Origin: Limnephilus marmoratus
Lineage: Eukaryota; Arthropoda; Insecta; Trichoptera; Limnephilidae
DNA: 64,000 nucleotides
Assembly (NCBI GenBank): GCA_917880885.1
Contig: OU862913.1
Coordinates: 42,751,460 to 42,815,459, forward strand
Reading direction: 5' to 3'
Position 1 is the stretch's first letter. Every line of letters starts with the position of its first letter. A program made the position numbers and the translations under genes. Of this stretch, positions 9,822-21,289 are shown piece by piece. The notes beneath the pieces were generated by a model. The model was not told where the DNA came from. It saw only the letters and a list, made by a program, of their open reading frames with translations, and ran no database searches.

Positions 9822-9953
9822 CTATAGCGGTTCCCCGTTGATTTTACCAAACAGCAACAGGGTGGCCTGTACCCACCTACTGGTGGGGTTGCTGTCCAGT
9901 ATCAACTCTTCACCCTGCACACACACCAACACCCGCATATCCGCCTTCATACC
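9822..9953 (-). CDS. SPH exon 9: degenerate Ser exon, stop and polyadenylation signal
   Basis: After a taccctctatccag acceptor the exon reads GMKADMRVLVCVQGEELIL, then DSNPTSRWVQATLLLFGKI and NGEPL, then TAG. Joined to exon 8 it gives CVGMKADMRVLVC, matching the CxGDSGGPLVC frame but without the catalytic serine; RWVQATLLLFG matches the RWVQxGIVSFG strand that follows. The protein stops some 35 residues short of the usual family end. An AATAAA signal lies at 9802-9807 on this strand, just past the stop. The exon sits in the inverted copy of block X. The join to exon 8 across 40 kb is inferred from phase and motif. Confidence 0.62.
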   Translation of the reverse strand, partial: GMKADMRVLVCVQGEELILDSNPTSRWVQATLLLFGKINGEPL

Positions 9954-10582
9954 CTGGATAGAGGGTATCGTGTGGCCTGAAAGCGGTGTTATCGTTTAGA
10001 ACCTTGTTTCAGATCTTTTTCTGTATACATTTTTAAAAATTGATTATTTAATTGTTACACACCTTTATGCACAATGATATTCATAGATAAAATAACAAAG
10101 TAGAGAGAAAAAAATTTGATCAAATAAATATGATTATAAAAAAAATAATTACATTTTCTTATAAAGTATTAACACGATGTCCGGAAACGCAAAGTACAGA
10201 CGGGAAACTGATCTACCCAAAAAAAAACTATGTTTTCGATAAGAGTCAATGCTTTGAATAATTTATTTTTTAAATTTAATTTTAAAATTTAAATTTTTCC
10301 GTTTTTTCGGAAACTAAGTGTAAAACTTCTGTAACAATAAACAAATGATAATTAACCCCCGGCAACCAATTATTCTAAAAATTTACAAAATTTTAAAAAA
10401 TTTCAACTTTCGACGCGATTCCTCAAATAAACAAAAGTTAGTTTACGTAGTCTAATGCTATTGTGATAGATTCACCAGTTTCCCGTTTGTACTCTATGTG
10501 TCGGAATAACAAGTATAGTTAAAGGTATCTAATTTAAATTATTGTGGAATGTACAAGTAGGTATTTCAAAACCATTTGAATT

Positions 10583-10929
10583 ATTTATAATTTACAATTT
10601 GGGAGGCGGGAATGGGGACCGCCGCCCCGGGAACCTTAACTGGATAACCAACACCTCTGCCATAGGTCACCCCAAGTAGTTCGCTACATTTGGTGATTTA
10701 GCAGGGGTGCCCGGGTTCATAGGGTGAGGTTTGTCTAGGTCTTGGAGGCGGATGACCAGGACACACTGAACCCCAGATTCCTACCCACCCCTTCAACCCT
10801 TTTCCTTCCCAGAACTATCCTCTCCTTCCTTTCCTTAAAAAACCCTCCACCCAGCGTCCCCAAAGATGACATAGGCCCCGAGGGAAATTATTTTCCTCAA
10901 GGCCTCCTGCGTGGAGTTCATGTAAAAAA
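10583..10929 (+). mobile_element. Family H retroposon with provable insertion site
   Basis: It is flanked by AATT (10579-10582 and 10930-10933). The other arm of block X has the uninterrupted gaattctcac site near 38043-38052. An internal deletion removes the middle of the element; it ends in GTAAAAAAA. Confidence 0.82.
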
Positions 10930-12187
10930 AATTCTCACTTTTTAAAATTAAAAATATGTTCCTACACGTTTTAAAAAAGGAAAAATTATTTTCATAATAA
11001 TATTATTTCGCAAACAAAACATGAATACAACAACAGTGAGCAGAAAACATACCTCAATGGCAACTAGTCTTCTGAAAGTTTAACAAAAAAATGTTGAAAT
11101 TCTCAATCTGTATGAGTTTTGTATCGATTGGTAGCCGTTCTGACCATATCTTTTTTTTTCACAAAATGGCGGAATGCTTCAAATTTTTTTTAATTTCTCC
11201 TCATATTTTAACTCTGATCCGAGTTATAGAAATGAAATTTTTAAAATATATACTGAATACTGCTACCAATGTTAAAAAAGGTTTACTGAAGATATATAAC
11301 AAATCTAAGCTCAATCGTCCAATTGGTTATCGAGAAATTGTAGTTGCCGATTTATAAAAGACTTGTTAAATGAATACATCATTCGATGAGATTTAAATGA
11401 AGTAATTGATAGTTAGCGGCTAATCAGCCAACCCAGGACCAAGAACAACTTGTTCCTCTATCTTGTAAAATGGATTATAGTCAGAAAGGCATTCTGTTCT
11501 TCAGTTCTTGACACTTGTTTCCTTCTCAGTACTTGTCAGTAGGAGCGGGCACCTGCCTCGCCCGCCCAACTTTTACTAATTCTATAACTATATTTTATCA
11601 ATATATCAATCACTATTCACTTTGAACAAGTGAACTTAGAAAAGTCTAACCTCAATTCTTAAAGCTTTTCTTTCTAGACATTAAGTAAGGAAGGAATAAA
11701 GGTTACTGTGTGTGCAAATGTTTTAGAAATATTTTATATTATTTCATGAACACCTCACTAGAAGAACCTTCTATGCTGACTGCTGAGGTGTTCACACACT
11801 GTTCGTGTATTTTACTTGTTGTAATAAAGTTTTTCTGTATTTTTTTGTTGTTATTGTTATATTAATATGTTGACAAATATTTGATAATATTGTACAACTT
11901 CTGAATAACATATGTAATGTAAATGTCCTTTGTTTGATTTTAATAAATTTTTAAAATACTTGTGTAGTTTTTTATTAATCCAGACTGAAACCTATTGTTG
12001 GTGTATTTTCTCTTACCGATATTGTCGGTAAAAACCTTTGTCTGTGCTAAGGACCCAGACAGTGTGAGACTCATGCTTATTCATGAATATGCGCAAAATA
12101 AGTATGCTCATTGCTCATATATGAGTAGTTCATTTGTGAGCATGTGTGTCAGTACCATAATTTCACGTGTTGTGTCTTTATCGTGGA

Positions 12188-12235
12188 TTTTTTTCTCAGG
12201 GCCTCCTTTGTGAAGTAGAAAACTTTAAAAAAATT
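12188..12235 (+). mobile_element. Family H 3' end only
   Basis: Only the ctcagggcctcct end and A-run are left. The same fragment is at 36752-36786 in the other X arm, so it predates the X duplication. Confidence 0.6.
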
Positions 12236-13308
12236 ATAAAATGTAATGAAATGTTACACCTTCATTTACTACCATTTTCAAAAAGAACCGGTTCCTATAA
12301 AAAAACTAAGCGATCCGGTGACAACTAGGTCACCGAGACAATATCGACCATCTCTAGCTGTATCACACCGATTGCTGAAAATAAGAAAGTTTCACCTGAA
12401 ACAACAATGGTTTGCCAAAATGAGCTATAAAATAACATTATAGGGACTTTGTTAAATTACAGAAATAATTTAATTAATAATAAAATAATAATTATTAATA
12501 ATAAATAATTTAATTTTAATTAATTTAATTTGTTCACATGACATGGTCTCTGTAATTTAAACAAGTATAGGTATTGTTGTGTATTTTTGTATTATGGTTC
12601 TAAATTTCAATTTGTCGTTATTTTATTGTTCGATGACATAAATATTCTTATCACTGTCATAAATGAATTTTATAAAGACTGTTTATAACGCTAATAAATA
12701 AAATAAACTGACATTTCCGAGTCAGTTGGTAACTTGTCACTTGTGGTTTACGATGTCGCCACTCCATACCCCATGCAATGTTGCCAGATGCATTGATTTA
12801 CCATGTTTTTATGGATTTTGGATAATTTATACCTCCATGCTTTTACCGGTTACCAAAATATTTACTTTAGAATGAGATAGTAAACATTTTTTTGGTGTGG
12901 CCCGCGTGGGAGAAACCGAATTCCGGAATGTAGTTGTTGTAGAATTTCAGTGCAGGTTCACACTGTCTGTCTATTATCCTTTTCAATAAATATTCACTAG
13001 TATTTCTGTGAATAGTAGATCTCTTGTCCTAAAATAGGGTGTTTCCAATTTTCTCTACTTTAAATTTAAAAAAAAAAAGTTATTTAGTGACTATATATTA
13101 CAAAATCATAACATAATATTAAAATACATTATTCCCAATGAGTTTAATAAAACTCACTTCGGGAAGGACAACATTATTCAATTAGAAAAATTAAGAACAC
13201 CAATTTAAAGGGGAGTTGAATGAAAAGTACGCAGATTTTAAAACAAACTAAACACACTTGATACAGTTAGTTGAAGAATATTTCATTATTAAATTTAGAA
13301 AGAAACAC

Positions 13309-13428
13309 GTAGTCATTTTGAAGTGTTTTTTTCCATAATCCAGACTAAAAATAGTGACTAAAAGTGAAGCGAAGTTTAGTCACTATTTTTAGTCTGGATT
13401 ATGGAAAAAAACACTTCAAAATGACTAC
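13309..13428. repeat. Perfect palindrome, 54 bp arms, 12 bp loop
   Basis: Arms 13309-13362 and 13375-13428 are exact reverse complements; the loop is agtgaagcgaag. It sits just outside the end of block X left arm. Confidence 0.95.
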
Positions 13429-13429
13429 A

Positions 13430-14788
13430 AGAAACAACAAATCACAGGCACAAAATAGGTTTTAGATTCTTAGTTTGGGTTAATTAAGTAATAAGGAACT
13501 CCAGTGAAAAATATTATGGCTTTAAAAAAATATGTTCATATAGACCAATAAACGCTGATTCTGAATATATAACTTTTATTTCATAATATTAAACGCAGAG
13601 TTTTTAAAAAATTATTAAAAAGTCAATTTTTAAACCTCTCCTCGAAACACAGTGTCAAGTTGGCATTACTGAAATGGTGAATGGTGACGTCACGCGTCAC
13701 ACTCACCCACTGTCACCTGGTGATCGCGTGTATTGTATTGACATTTGAAATGATATACATTTGCGTGTATTGTATTCAATATTTCGTGTTTTTGGTTTAT
13801 TTTCATACTGTTTATAGAGATTTAGATAAATAATAGTTATTGTGTTTATTGAAACATAATTTAGGCCCTCAACAATTTACGAAAGGGGCTATATTTGCGG
13901 ACAATCTGGAATAAATTTTGCCTATTTGAGGTTAAAAGTCGTGTCATATTTTGACATTGTATTTTCAAGTTGTTTTTAGTAAAGGGATACAAGCTATTAC
14001 GCAATCGTCATGCAGTGTATATAAATGCCAGTTTCTGTGTGTGTTATACATAAAACAATGTACAAAATCACGCCTGAACCGACAAAATTGAAGAACGATA
14101 TCACTTGTATCTTGTATTTGCAAAGATGATTCATTATTTTTATATTGCACTTTGTTAAAATACAATAACAGTAGCGGTGAAATGTGGACATTTTACCAAT
14201 GTTTTTCTATATTAAAAGCAGTTAATCTTAAATAAAAAACGCCTCAATTTCTCACAAAAGTCATTGAGTCATCCTATCTTAATTTTATTCCGCCATTTTC
14301 TTAAATACAAAATCAGGGATGCTCTGCCCAAAAAAATTATTTCCCTAGATTTCGAAGTGAAATTTCCCTAGAATTTCACATTAACGCAATTACCTACGTA
14401 GCCACCTGATTGTGTAACACTAATCCTGTTATATTATGTTAATTAATATGATTAATTAATTGGAAAGATATCGGAACTTGGTAAATATACTAATAATAAT
14501 GTGTTTTTCCAAATAAAGCACTTTTTGCTACGTGAAGTAATAATTTAAAAGTACGAATGCACTCACCACTGAATTAGAAACTGAATTCCAAATAAAAAAA
14601 ACACTTTGCAAAATAAAAATTAACCACAATCACCAAAAAAACAGAACTTAAAACATAAATTAAATTTTTTTTCGGAGGTCCCATTTATCTTTTTAGATAC
14701 ATATAATATCATTTTGAGTTGTCAGTGTTAAAAATAACATTGCAAGTAAGTACATGAACAATAATTCCAAAAAATATATATGTATACG

Positions 14789-14834
<46 letters not shown>

Positions 14835-15180
14835 GTCATACCACATTTTGTGGCTCATCTTAGAAGAAGCCACTTAAGTAGCTCATTCTTTCGCATGTAA
14901 TATATACTTACGTAGATGAAGTACCAACATGCTGTCTTTTAAATTTTGTCAAAAATATGGTCAGCTATAATATGTAATCAAAAATTATGTTTATTTATTA
15001 AAAAAATATATCTTTAAATAACGTGCATTCGTTGATCTATTTTAAGAACACACTTACCGCATCACGCTACGTTGCCAAGTTTAATGTTACCAATATAGTC
15101 ACATATGTAGGTAGGTTGACAGAACAGTTTGGATGTTGCTTGTTGATTATTCACACATATTTATCATTTCTAGCGGCCGT
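13430..15180. other. AT-rich stretch without recognised gene
   Basis: No protein or RNA gene is supported. It contains a (TA)n microsatellite at about 14786-14830 and a tttccctag-rich stretch near 14340-14380 that recurs near 31490-31565. Confidence 0.6.
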
Positions 15181-15945
15181 TTTTGATTATTGGCGCGTTT
15201 TTTTAAAATTGGAGTATGATTTTCTAATTAATATTGTTATTTATTTGGTGTTAACGGTTGTTTTTTTTGTGTTAAGGTTTATTTTATTATTATCATAAAT
15301 AAAATTAGGTATTTAAATACATATTGGTGTAGTTTCTTTTATTTGCTACATAATTATTTTATCTTAGTTTTAGTAGTGTTTTCGAAAAATTATGAATAAA
15401 CTTATTAGAAATATATTACACAATTTACTTTATTCATTGATTCGTACGTTTCTTTAAGTTGTCACCTCCGATCTATATGGATAAAATCGATCTAAAAGAA
15501 ACTAACTAACTAACTAACCATCACGCCGTTTCCCCGCAGGGGTAGGCAGAGAGGACGGACCGCCAAACAACTCGGTCTTGGCACACACTCTTTGCCTCAC
15601 TCACATTCATACATCGTATCATACATTCTCTTCTATTATTCTGACTTTTGACACGGCCCGACTCAAGTATCTGATTCACTTGATCGTGCCATGTCTTCCT
15701 CGGGCGTCCCCGACTTCTTCTACCATTCACATTTGCATCATATATTCTTTTTACACTACTTTCTTCGCTCATTCGCTCTACGTGCCCAAACCATCTGAGG
15801 GTCCCTTTCTTAATTTTGCTCATTATTAAATTATTATTATACTTAGTTGCTATCATATGATAAAAAATCCCTCAGTGTCTTTGTCATCTTTGGGGATGCT
15901 GTGTGGAGGGTTTTTTTAGGGAAAGGAAGAAGAGGAAGTTCTGTA
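15181..15945. repeat. Local direct duplication, copy A (uninterrupted)
   Basis: It matches 16546-16722 joined to 27028-27420. At the point where copy B holds the LINE, copy A reads gctacataattattttatct without interruption. A family H hairpin-end fragment (15861-15945, minus) closes it. Confidence 0.85.
15521..15856 (-). pseudogene. RTE-like reverse transcriptase C-terminal fragment
   Basis: The 111-codon open frame reads LRWFGHVERMSEESSVKRIY, then SRGRPRKTWHDQVNQILESG and ends with SVLSAYPCGETA. This is the conserved C-terminal tail of RTE-like LINEs. The 3' end is followed by (GTTA)n, as usual for this class. No endonuclease or catalytic RT domain is present. Confidence 0.75.
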
Positions 15946-16043
15946 ATGAAATAATTTGGTATCTTAACCGTAAATCCAGAACTAAATTTTGTATGAAATA
16001 GGCCGCGAAGACGTTTCTCTTTTCAAGAGCAATTATAATACTC

Positions 16044-16185
16044 TTAGAAGAAATCGGGGACGCCCGAGGAAGACATGGCACGATCAAGTGAATCAGATAC
16101 TTGAGTCGGGCCGTGTCAAAAGTCAGAATAATAGAAGAGAATGTATGAGACGATGTATGAATGTGAGTGAGGCAAAGAGGCATGG
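16044..16185 (+). mobile_element. RTE-like LINE tail fragment
   Basis: GRPRKTWHDQVNQILESG is readable on the plus strand; the 3' end is missing and AT-rich sequence follows. Confidence 0.65.
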
Positions 16186-16209
16186 TAGATACCTATACAT
16201 ATAGTTTTG

Positions 16210-16350
16210 AATTACAATAAACAATACTTTATTATATTATATTATAAAAAACAAAACATTAACATATTATATAATAATAAACAAAACTTACATTATTATA
16301 TTATATTATAAAATAATAATAAATATTATAATAAACAATACCTACTGGTT
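16210..16350. repeat. Low-complexity ATTATA-rich stretch
   Basis: Repeats of ttatattatattata and aataataaacaaaactt. A near copy is at 29925-30030 beside the same RTE-like tail, so the pair was duplicated together. Confidence 0.7.
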
Positions 16351-16982
16351 TACTAATTGATTAAAGGAGCCGATACCCTCTCAGTACAACATAATAACCT
16401 AGTCAGTGTAGGGATTGCGGAACGGGGGGAGGTGGGGTTTACAGCCGGCCGCGGCGGATTGCAACTATGTGTGCGTGCGCAGTATAATATATCATTGTTT
16501 TGACTATCGTAAGTGTGCGTGAACTGCGGGCGGGCGGGACGTCAGTTTTGATTATTGGCGCGTTTTTTTTAAATTGGAGTATGATTTGTTAATTAATATT
16601 GTTATTTATTTGGTGTTTACGGTTGTTTTTTTTTTGTGTTAAGGTTTATTTTATTATTATCATAAATAAAATTAGGTATTTAAATACATATTGGTGAAGT
16701 TTCTTTTATTTGCTACGTAATTGAAGAATAATAACATCATCTCAGTGAGCACGCACTTTTTTCAAGTCCCAAACATAATAATAATAAACATTGACTAAAA
16801 CTCTTTTTAATGCCCTTTTGCATCGACTAGTGTTTGAAGTGATTCTGCGACAGTAATCCAGTTGAAGCGCTAAGAGGAACTTATGGTAAATACTGTGAAT
16901 TCTAACAAACTAACAACACAATAATCAACCGAAATTATCACTCAAACGCACACGTCCACCCCAGAGCACCAACACATTCAAA

Positions 16983-17891
16983 ATGAACAACGACTGTGGC
17001 GCATGCGCAGACCCGACCATTGCAGCCGATTCAGTCTTTGTGTGCACCTTATGCAAAGGGACATTTCATCTTCACTGTGGTGGAGTAGCAGAGACTTCTT
17101 ATCGTCGTCTTACTAAAGAACGCCGCGCTCAAATTAAGTGCAAGCAGTGTATAGCTACAACCCAAGTGAAAGCCAGCGGTTCTACACGTTTGGAAAGCGA
17201 ATTGCTGTCTAAACTTTTTGAACAAAATACCCAAATTCTTGCAAAACTCGATATCATGACGAAACAATACGATGATATACTACTACGCGTTCGCGATCTC
17301 GAGGACAAGAATAATGCTCTAGAAAAAAAGAACTCTGAACTCGAAGCGAGAGTTGAAACAATTGAAACCCAATTGGAACATATCGATAGACTAAATAAAT
17401 CCAAAAATGTGGAAATTAGGGGGATACCCGAAATCAACGGGGAAAACCTAAAAAATATTATATTTAATATTAAAAAAACCACCAACTCAAACGAAGACAA
17501 CAATATCGATGCAGCCTACCGCGTCACTCAAAAAGTGACCAAAAATCAACCCAGACCTGTCATAATCAAATTTAAAACCTACATGGACCGCGATGATTTC
17601 CTCAATAATATTAAAAAATTCAACAAGCAAGCTACCAATAAAGAAGTAACACTTAACACCACACTCATCGGAATGTCAGGACCTGGCTCTCGGATATACA
17701 TATCGGAACATCTGACATTTCAAGCAAAACACCTGTGGTTTCTTGCTCGGAAGGCCACGCGAGAAAACTCTTTCAAATTTGCTTGGACCAGGGGAGGTCA
17801 AGTATACGTACGCAAAGATGTCGGAACACCTGTCATTATCATCAATGAAAAAAACAAACATATTCTGTCTCTCTCTTCCACTCATCTGTGA
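16983..17891 (+). CDS. LINE-1 ORF1p: PHD-type zinc finger and coiled coil
   Basis: The 302-residue protein starts with a C4HC3 PHD-like finger: C5-x2-C8, C21-x2-C24, H29/C32 and a distal C-x2-C near residues 54-57. A charged coiled coil follows (about residues 70-135, with LEKKNSELEARVETIETQLE). Then comes an RRM-like segment beginning NVEIRGIPE, and a C-terminal part with IYISEHLTFQAKHLWFLARK. PHD-carrying ORF1 proteins of this layout occur in CR1/Jockey-group LINEs and bind the element RNA. The frame is undamaged. Confidence 0.85.
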   Translation: MNNDCGACADPTIAADSVFVCTLCKGTFHLHCGGVAETSYRRLTKERRAQIKCKQCIATTQVKASGSTRLESELLSKLFEQNTQILAKLDIMTKQYDDILLRVRDLEDKNNALEKKNSELEARVETIETQLEHIDRLNKSKNVEIRGIPEINGENLKNIIFNIKKTTNSNEDNNIDAAYRVTQKVTKNQPRPVIIKFKTYMDRDDFLNNIKKFNKQATNKEVTLNTTLIGMSGPGSRIYISEHLTFQAKHLWFLARKATRENSFKFAWTRGGQVYVRKDVGTPVIIINEKNKHILSLSSTHL

Positions 17892-18286
17892 ACAATGCTC
17901 GCTTAGCTACAAAACCTTCTTTATTACATTATTGTATTACTTTTATATATTTTTACATTTTATTAACTTTCCTGTACATTTAATTAATTTATCTTTACAC
18001 CTTCCTAAAGTCTCTATTATTAACAACAGTAAACTATTATTAAATATTTCAAGCGTAAAGGCATTATCTTTGAACATAAATTTTATTATCGCCATTACAT
18101 TAAATGTTAATTTCAACCTATTACATAAACATGCAGAACCCGTTGTTATAAACGATGTGACTAAATCGTTTATATATTTTATACAAATAACTCTGTTTTC
18201 ACTACAAACAATATCAATAGTAGAAATACCTGAACAAAATATTAGAATAGCACCCTATATAAAATGTTCTAAATCAATTATTAAAA

Positions 18287-21200
18287 ATGGAAGATAACAT
18301 AATTAATACTTTAGACAACATTTCTCAGATTCAGTGCATCGAAACAAATAGCTCTATAGAAGTTCGAAAAACTCTAAATCAATCTAACCTAAAAATATTT
18401 TCCATGAATATCAGAAGTATGAACAAAAATTTCACTGAACTGATGATATTACTTACCGAACTTGACTCAGACTTTGACTTGCTTATTTTGACCGAATGCT
18501 GGATCAAAGATAACTATATTCCAAAAAACATAAAAAACTATAACCAATACAGCACCCAGAACAATCAATCTCAAAATGATGGCGTCATTATTTACATAAA
18601 AAATCATATACATCACTCTGTAAAGGAAATCACAATAACTAACTCAAACGTACTCAAACTCGAAATAGAAAACAGCGTTACTATACTATCTATATACCGA
18701 TCACCGAGCACATCCAACATAACACCATTTCTAAACGCACTTAATCAATTTTTGGTATGTATTAAAGAACATGAAAATGTCCTTATTATTGGTGACCTTA
18801 ATGTCAATATTATAAATACAATGCATCCCCAAGCAAATGAATACATAAATTTACTAACTCTGCAAGGATTTCTCCCAGCTATTACAGCACCGACTCGTGT
18901 AACAGAGTTATCTGCCAGTTGCATAGACCACGTTTTTGCCAAATGTAAACTAAATATCAAATCTTTAATATATCAATGTACTGTTACAGATCACTACGCC
19001 ACTATCACTTCCATTTCCCATAAAATACCAAAACCACCAGCATCTACTATACAACAATACAAAATTTCATATGACACTCTCTTCAAACTAGTCTCCGAGG
19101 AAAACTGGTCAAATTTCTATAAACTTAGTGACCCGAACCTAGCATGTAAATCTCTCATCAACACCCTTCATAAACATCTAGAAAATGCCACATTAAACCC
19201 AAACAACCATCAAAATAGACATAAAATTAAACTAAAACCCTGGATAACAAATGGCATTCTATACTGTATACGTAAGAGAGACAAACTTCATAAATATTGT
19301 AAAAATAATCCCACTGACTATGAATCTCTATTATTCTATAAACGATACAGAAATGCTTGTAAAAAAATTGCATGTAGGGCCAGAGAAGAGTATTATGGGA
19401 AACAGATAGATGAAGCTGCTAATGATAATAAACAAATCTGGAATATTATCAAAGAAATATGCTATACAGAAAAAGTGACCACACCCATAAATACGATCAC
19501 CATCGCAAATAAAATATTTAGTGCAACTGAAAACTCAGAAACAATTACAAATCACTTCAACCAATTCTTCTCCACAATGGGATCAGACCTATCTAATAAT
19601 ATCCTTAAAAAAAATAGAACATCTGAAGATAACCTTGCTAATAATATCTCTCTCGATAATCTCAGTTATAACCTTTTTAACCTCACTCCAACAACAGAAC
19701 AAGAATTCACTGAAATCATCTCCTCACTCAAAAACACACACTCCACGGGAATTGACAATATATCCACTAAACTAATTAAACACCTCAAGCCAATCATCAG
19801 TAAACCCCTCCAACATATCACAAATCTAAGTTTTCGAACTGGCCTCTTCCCAAGCACCCTAAAACATTCAACCATTATTCCTATCTTTAAATCAGGGGAC
19901 AGATCTTCTGTGAATAACTATAGACCAATATCCTTACTGAGTCCGATTTCAAAAATAATTGAAAAAACAGTTAAACGAAGACTCTACAAGTTTCTTGAAG
20001 ATAATAAAATCCTGTCAAATAATCAATACGGCTTCCGCAAAGGTCGTAGTGCCTCAGATGCAATTGCAAACTTCACTAAATTGATTTCTGACAAACTCGA
20101 TAAAAGTCGCAAACCCCTCGCTGTATTCTTGGATCTAGCTAAAGCCTTTGATACTGTATCTCACCGCATACTTCTGAAAAAACTCCTACAGATAGGAATA
20201 AAAGGCATTCCCCTTAAATGGTTTGAGAGCTATCTAACAAACAGGTCCCAGTCAACTATTATCAACTCGGCTAAAGAGCATAGAAGTACAAGTTTACCAT
20301 GCACATATGGCGTGCCCCAAGGCAGTGTTTTAGGCCCACTTCTCTTTCTAATATACATTAACACGTTATGCAATCTGAATACTGGTGGCACTATTATATC
20401 TTTCGCCGATGACACGGTTATCGTATTTGATGACGACGATCTAAATTCAACCTTTGAAAAAGCAAATCAAGGCATGAAATTAGTTAAAAACTGGTTAGAT
20501 TCCAACCTCCTAACTCTTAATATAGATAAAACAAAGTATCTACTTTTTTCCATACGTAAACCAAATCTCCCCCATAACTGCCAAAAACTTACCATACATT
20601 CGTGTTCACAGAACCTTAACACACCTACATCACCTCACAAAAACTGCTCATGCGATAACCTAAAATTATCAAACGAAATTAAGTACTTGGGAGTTATCAT
20701 AGATGATCAATTACGATGGGAGACACACATAAATTCTGTAACAAAAAGACTTCGCAAATTATGTTACATTTTCTACTCTCTTAGATCTATCCTTAACCTA
20801 CAAACACTAAGATGTGTTTACTTTGCACTTTTTCAATCAATTGCTACATATGGTATTATAGGATGGGGAGGTTGTGCATCATCAATTCTTCATCCCATGG
20901 TCCTAATACAAAAACTATTGTTAAGGATAATATTCAAATGTAACCCATCACACCCATCAGAACCACTTTTTAAAAAACTCACAGTATTAGACATCCGACA
21001 ACTATACATAAAGACGATTCTCATATACATATGGAAAAAGGATTTGATGAAAACAACACAACAAAAAATTCGCACCCGGTACTCATCCCAACTAAAATGC
21101 ATAATTCCTCCAACAAAAACTGCCTTCGCACAGCGCCAGTACTCTTACATTGCGCCCAAAATGTTCAATTCACTGAGTATTGATACCAGGAAATCGAAAA

Positions 21201-21289
21201 CTGGCGATAGTTATATCACAAGTGTTCAGAACTGGTTGATTGTAAAGGGAAGGAACTATTTTAAAGAATGCCTCACATCATTAATTTAA
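18287..21289 (+). CDS. LINE-1 ORF2p: endonuclease and reverse transcriptase (intact)
   Basis: The 1000-residue protein has an apurinic-type (EEP) endonuclease at about residues 35-250: FSMNIRSM, LILTECW, IGDLNVN, CIDHVF, TDHYATI. The reverse transcriptase lies at about 480-760: NNYRPISLLSPISKIIEK, VFLDLAKAFDTVSHR, YGVPQGSVLGPLLFLIYIN and FADD at 706-709. The C-terminal domain ends AQRQYSYIAPKMFNSLSID. All catalytic motifs are present and no stop or frameshift is seen, so it may be active. It is separated from ORF1 by 395 bp. Confidence 0.92.
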   Translation: MEDNIINTLDNISQIQCIETNSSIEVRKTLNQSNLKIFSMNIRSMNKNFTELMILLTELDSDFDLLILTECWIKDNYIPKNIKNYNQYSTQNNQSQNDGVIIYIKNHIHHSVKEITITNSNVLKLEIENSVTILSIYRSPSTSNITPFLNALNQFLVCIKEHENVLIIGDLNVNIINTMHPQANEYINLLTLQGFLPAITAPTRVTELSASCIDHVFAKCKLNIKSLIYQCTVTDHYATITSISHKIPKPPASTIQQYKISYDTLFKLVSEENWSNFYKLSDPNLACKSLINTLHKHLENATLNPNNHQNRHKIKLKPWITNGILYCIRKRDKLHKYCKNNPTDYESLLFYKRYRNACKKIACRAREEYYGKQIDEAANDNKQIWNIIKEICYTEKVTTPINTITIANKIFSATENSETITNHFNQFFSTMGSDLSNNILKKNRTSEDNLANNISLDNLSYNLFNLTPTTEQEFTEIISSLKNTHSTGIDNISTKLIKHLKPIISKPLQHITNLSFRTGLFPSTLKHSTIIPIFKSGDRSSVNNYRPISLLSPISKIIEKTVKRRLYKFLEDNKILSNNQYGFRKGRSASDAIANFTKLISDKLDKSRKPLAVFLDLAKAFDTVSHRILLKKLLQIGIKGIPLKWFESYLTNRSQSTIINSAKEHRSTSLPCTYGVPQGSVLGPLLFLIYINTLCNLNTGGTIISFADDTVIVFDDDDLNSTFEKANQGMKLVKNWLDSNLLTLNIDKTKYLLFSIRKPNLPHNCQKLTIHSCSQNLNTPTSPHKNCSCDNLKLSNEIKYLGVIIDDQLRWETHINSVTKRLRKLCYIFYSLRSILNLQTLRCVYFALFQSIATYGIIGWGGCASSILHPMVLIQKLLLRIIFKCNPSHPSEPLFKKLTVLDIRQLYIKTILIYIWKKDLMKTTQQKIRTRYSSQLKCIIPPTKTAFAQRQYSYIAPKMFNSLSIDTRKSKTGDSYITSVQNWLIVKGRNYFKECLTSLI

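Larger units (their letters stand above)
9030..13305 (-). repeat. Block X, left arm (inverted)
   Basis: It is inverted relative to 35725-39385. It includes SPH exon 9, and a family H copy at 10583-10929 that the right arm lacks. The outer edge at about 13305 is followed directly by a perfect palindrome. Identity by eye is in the mid-90s percent in well-aligned parts. Confidence 0.88.

Noticed and set aside
15023..15298. 91-codon plus-strand frame before the RTE-like tail
   Set aside because: AT-rich and hydrophobic by composition; half of it lies in the duplicated segment, where the other copy is broken.
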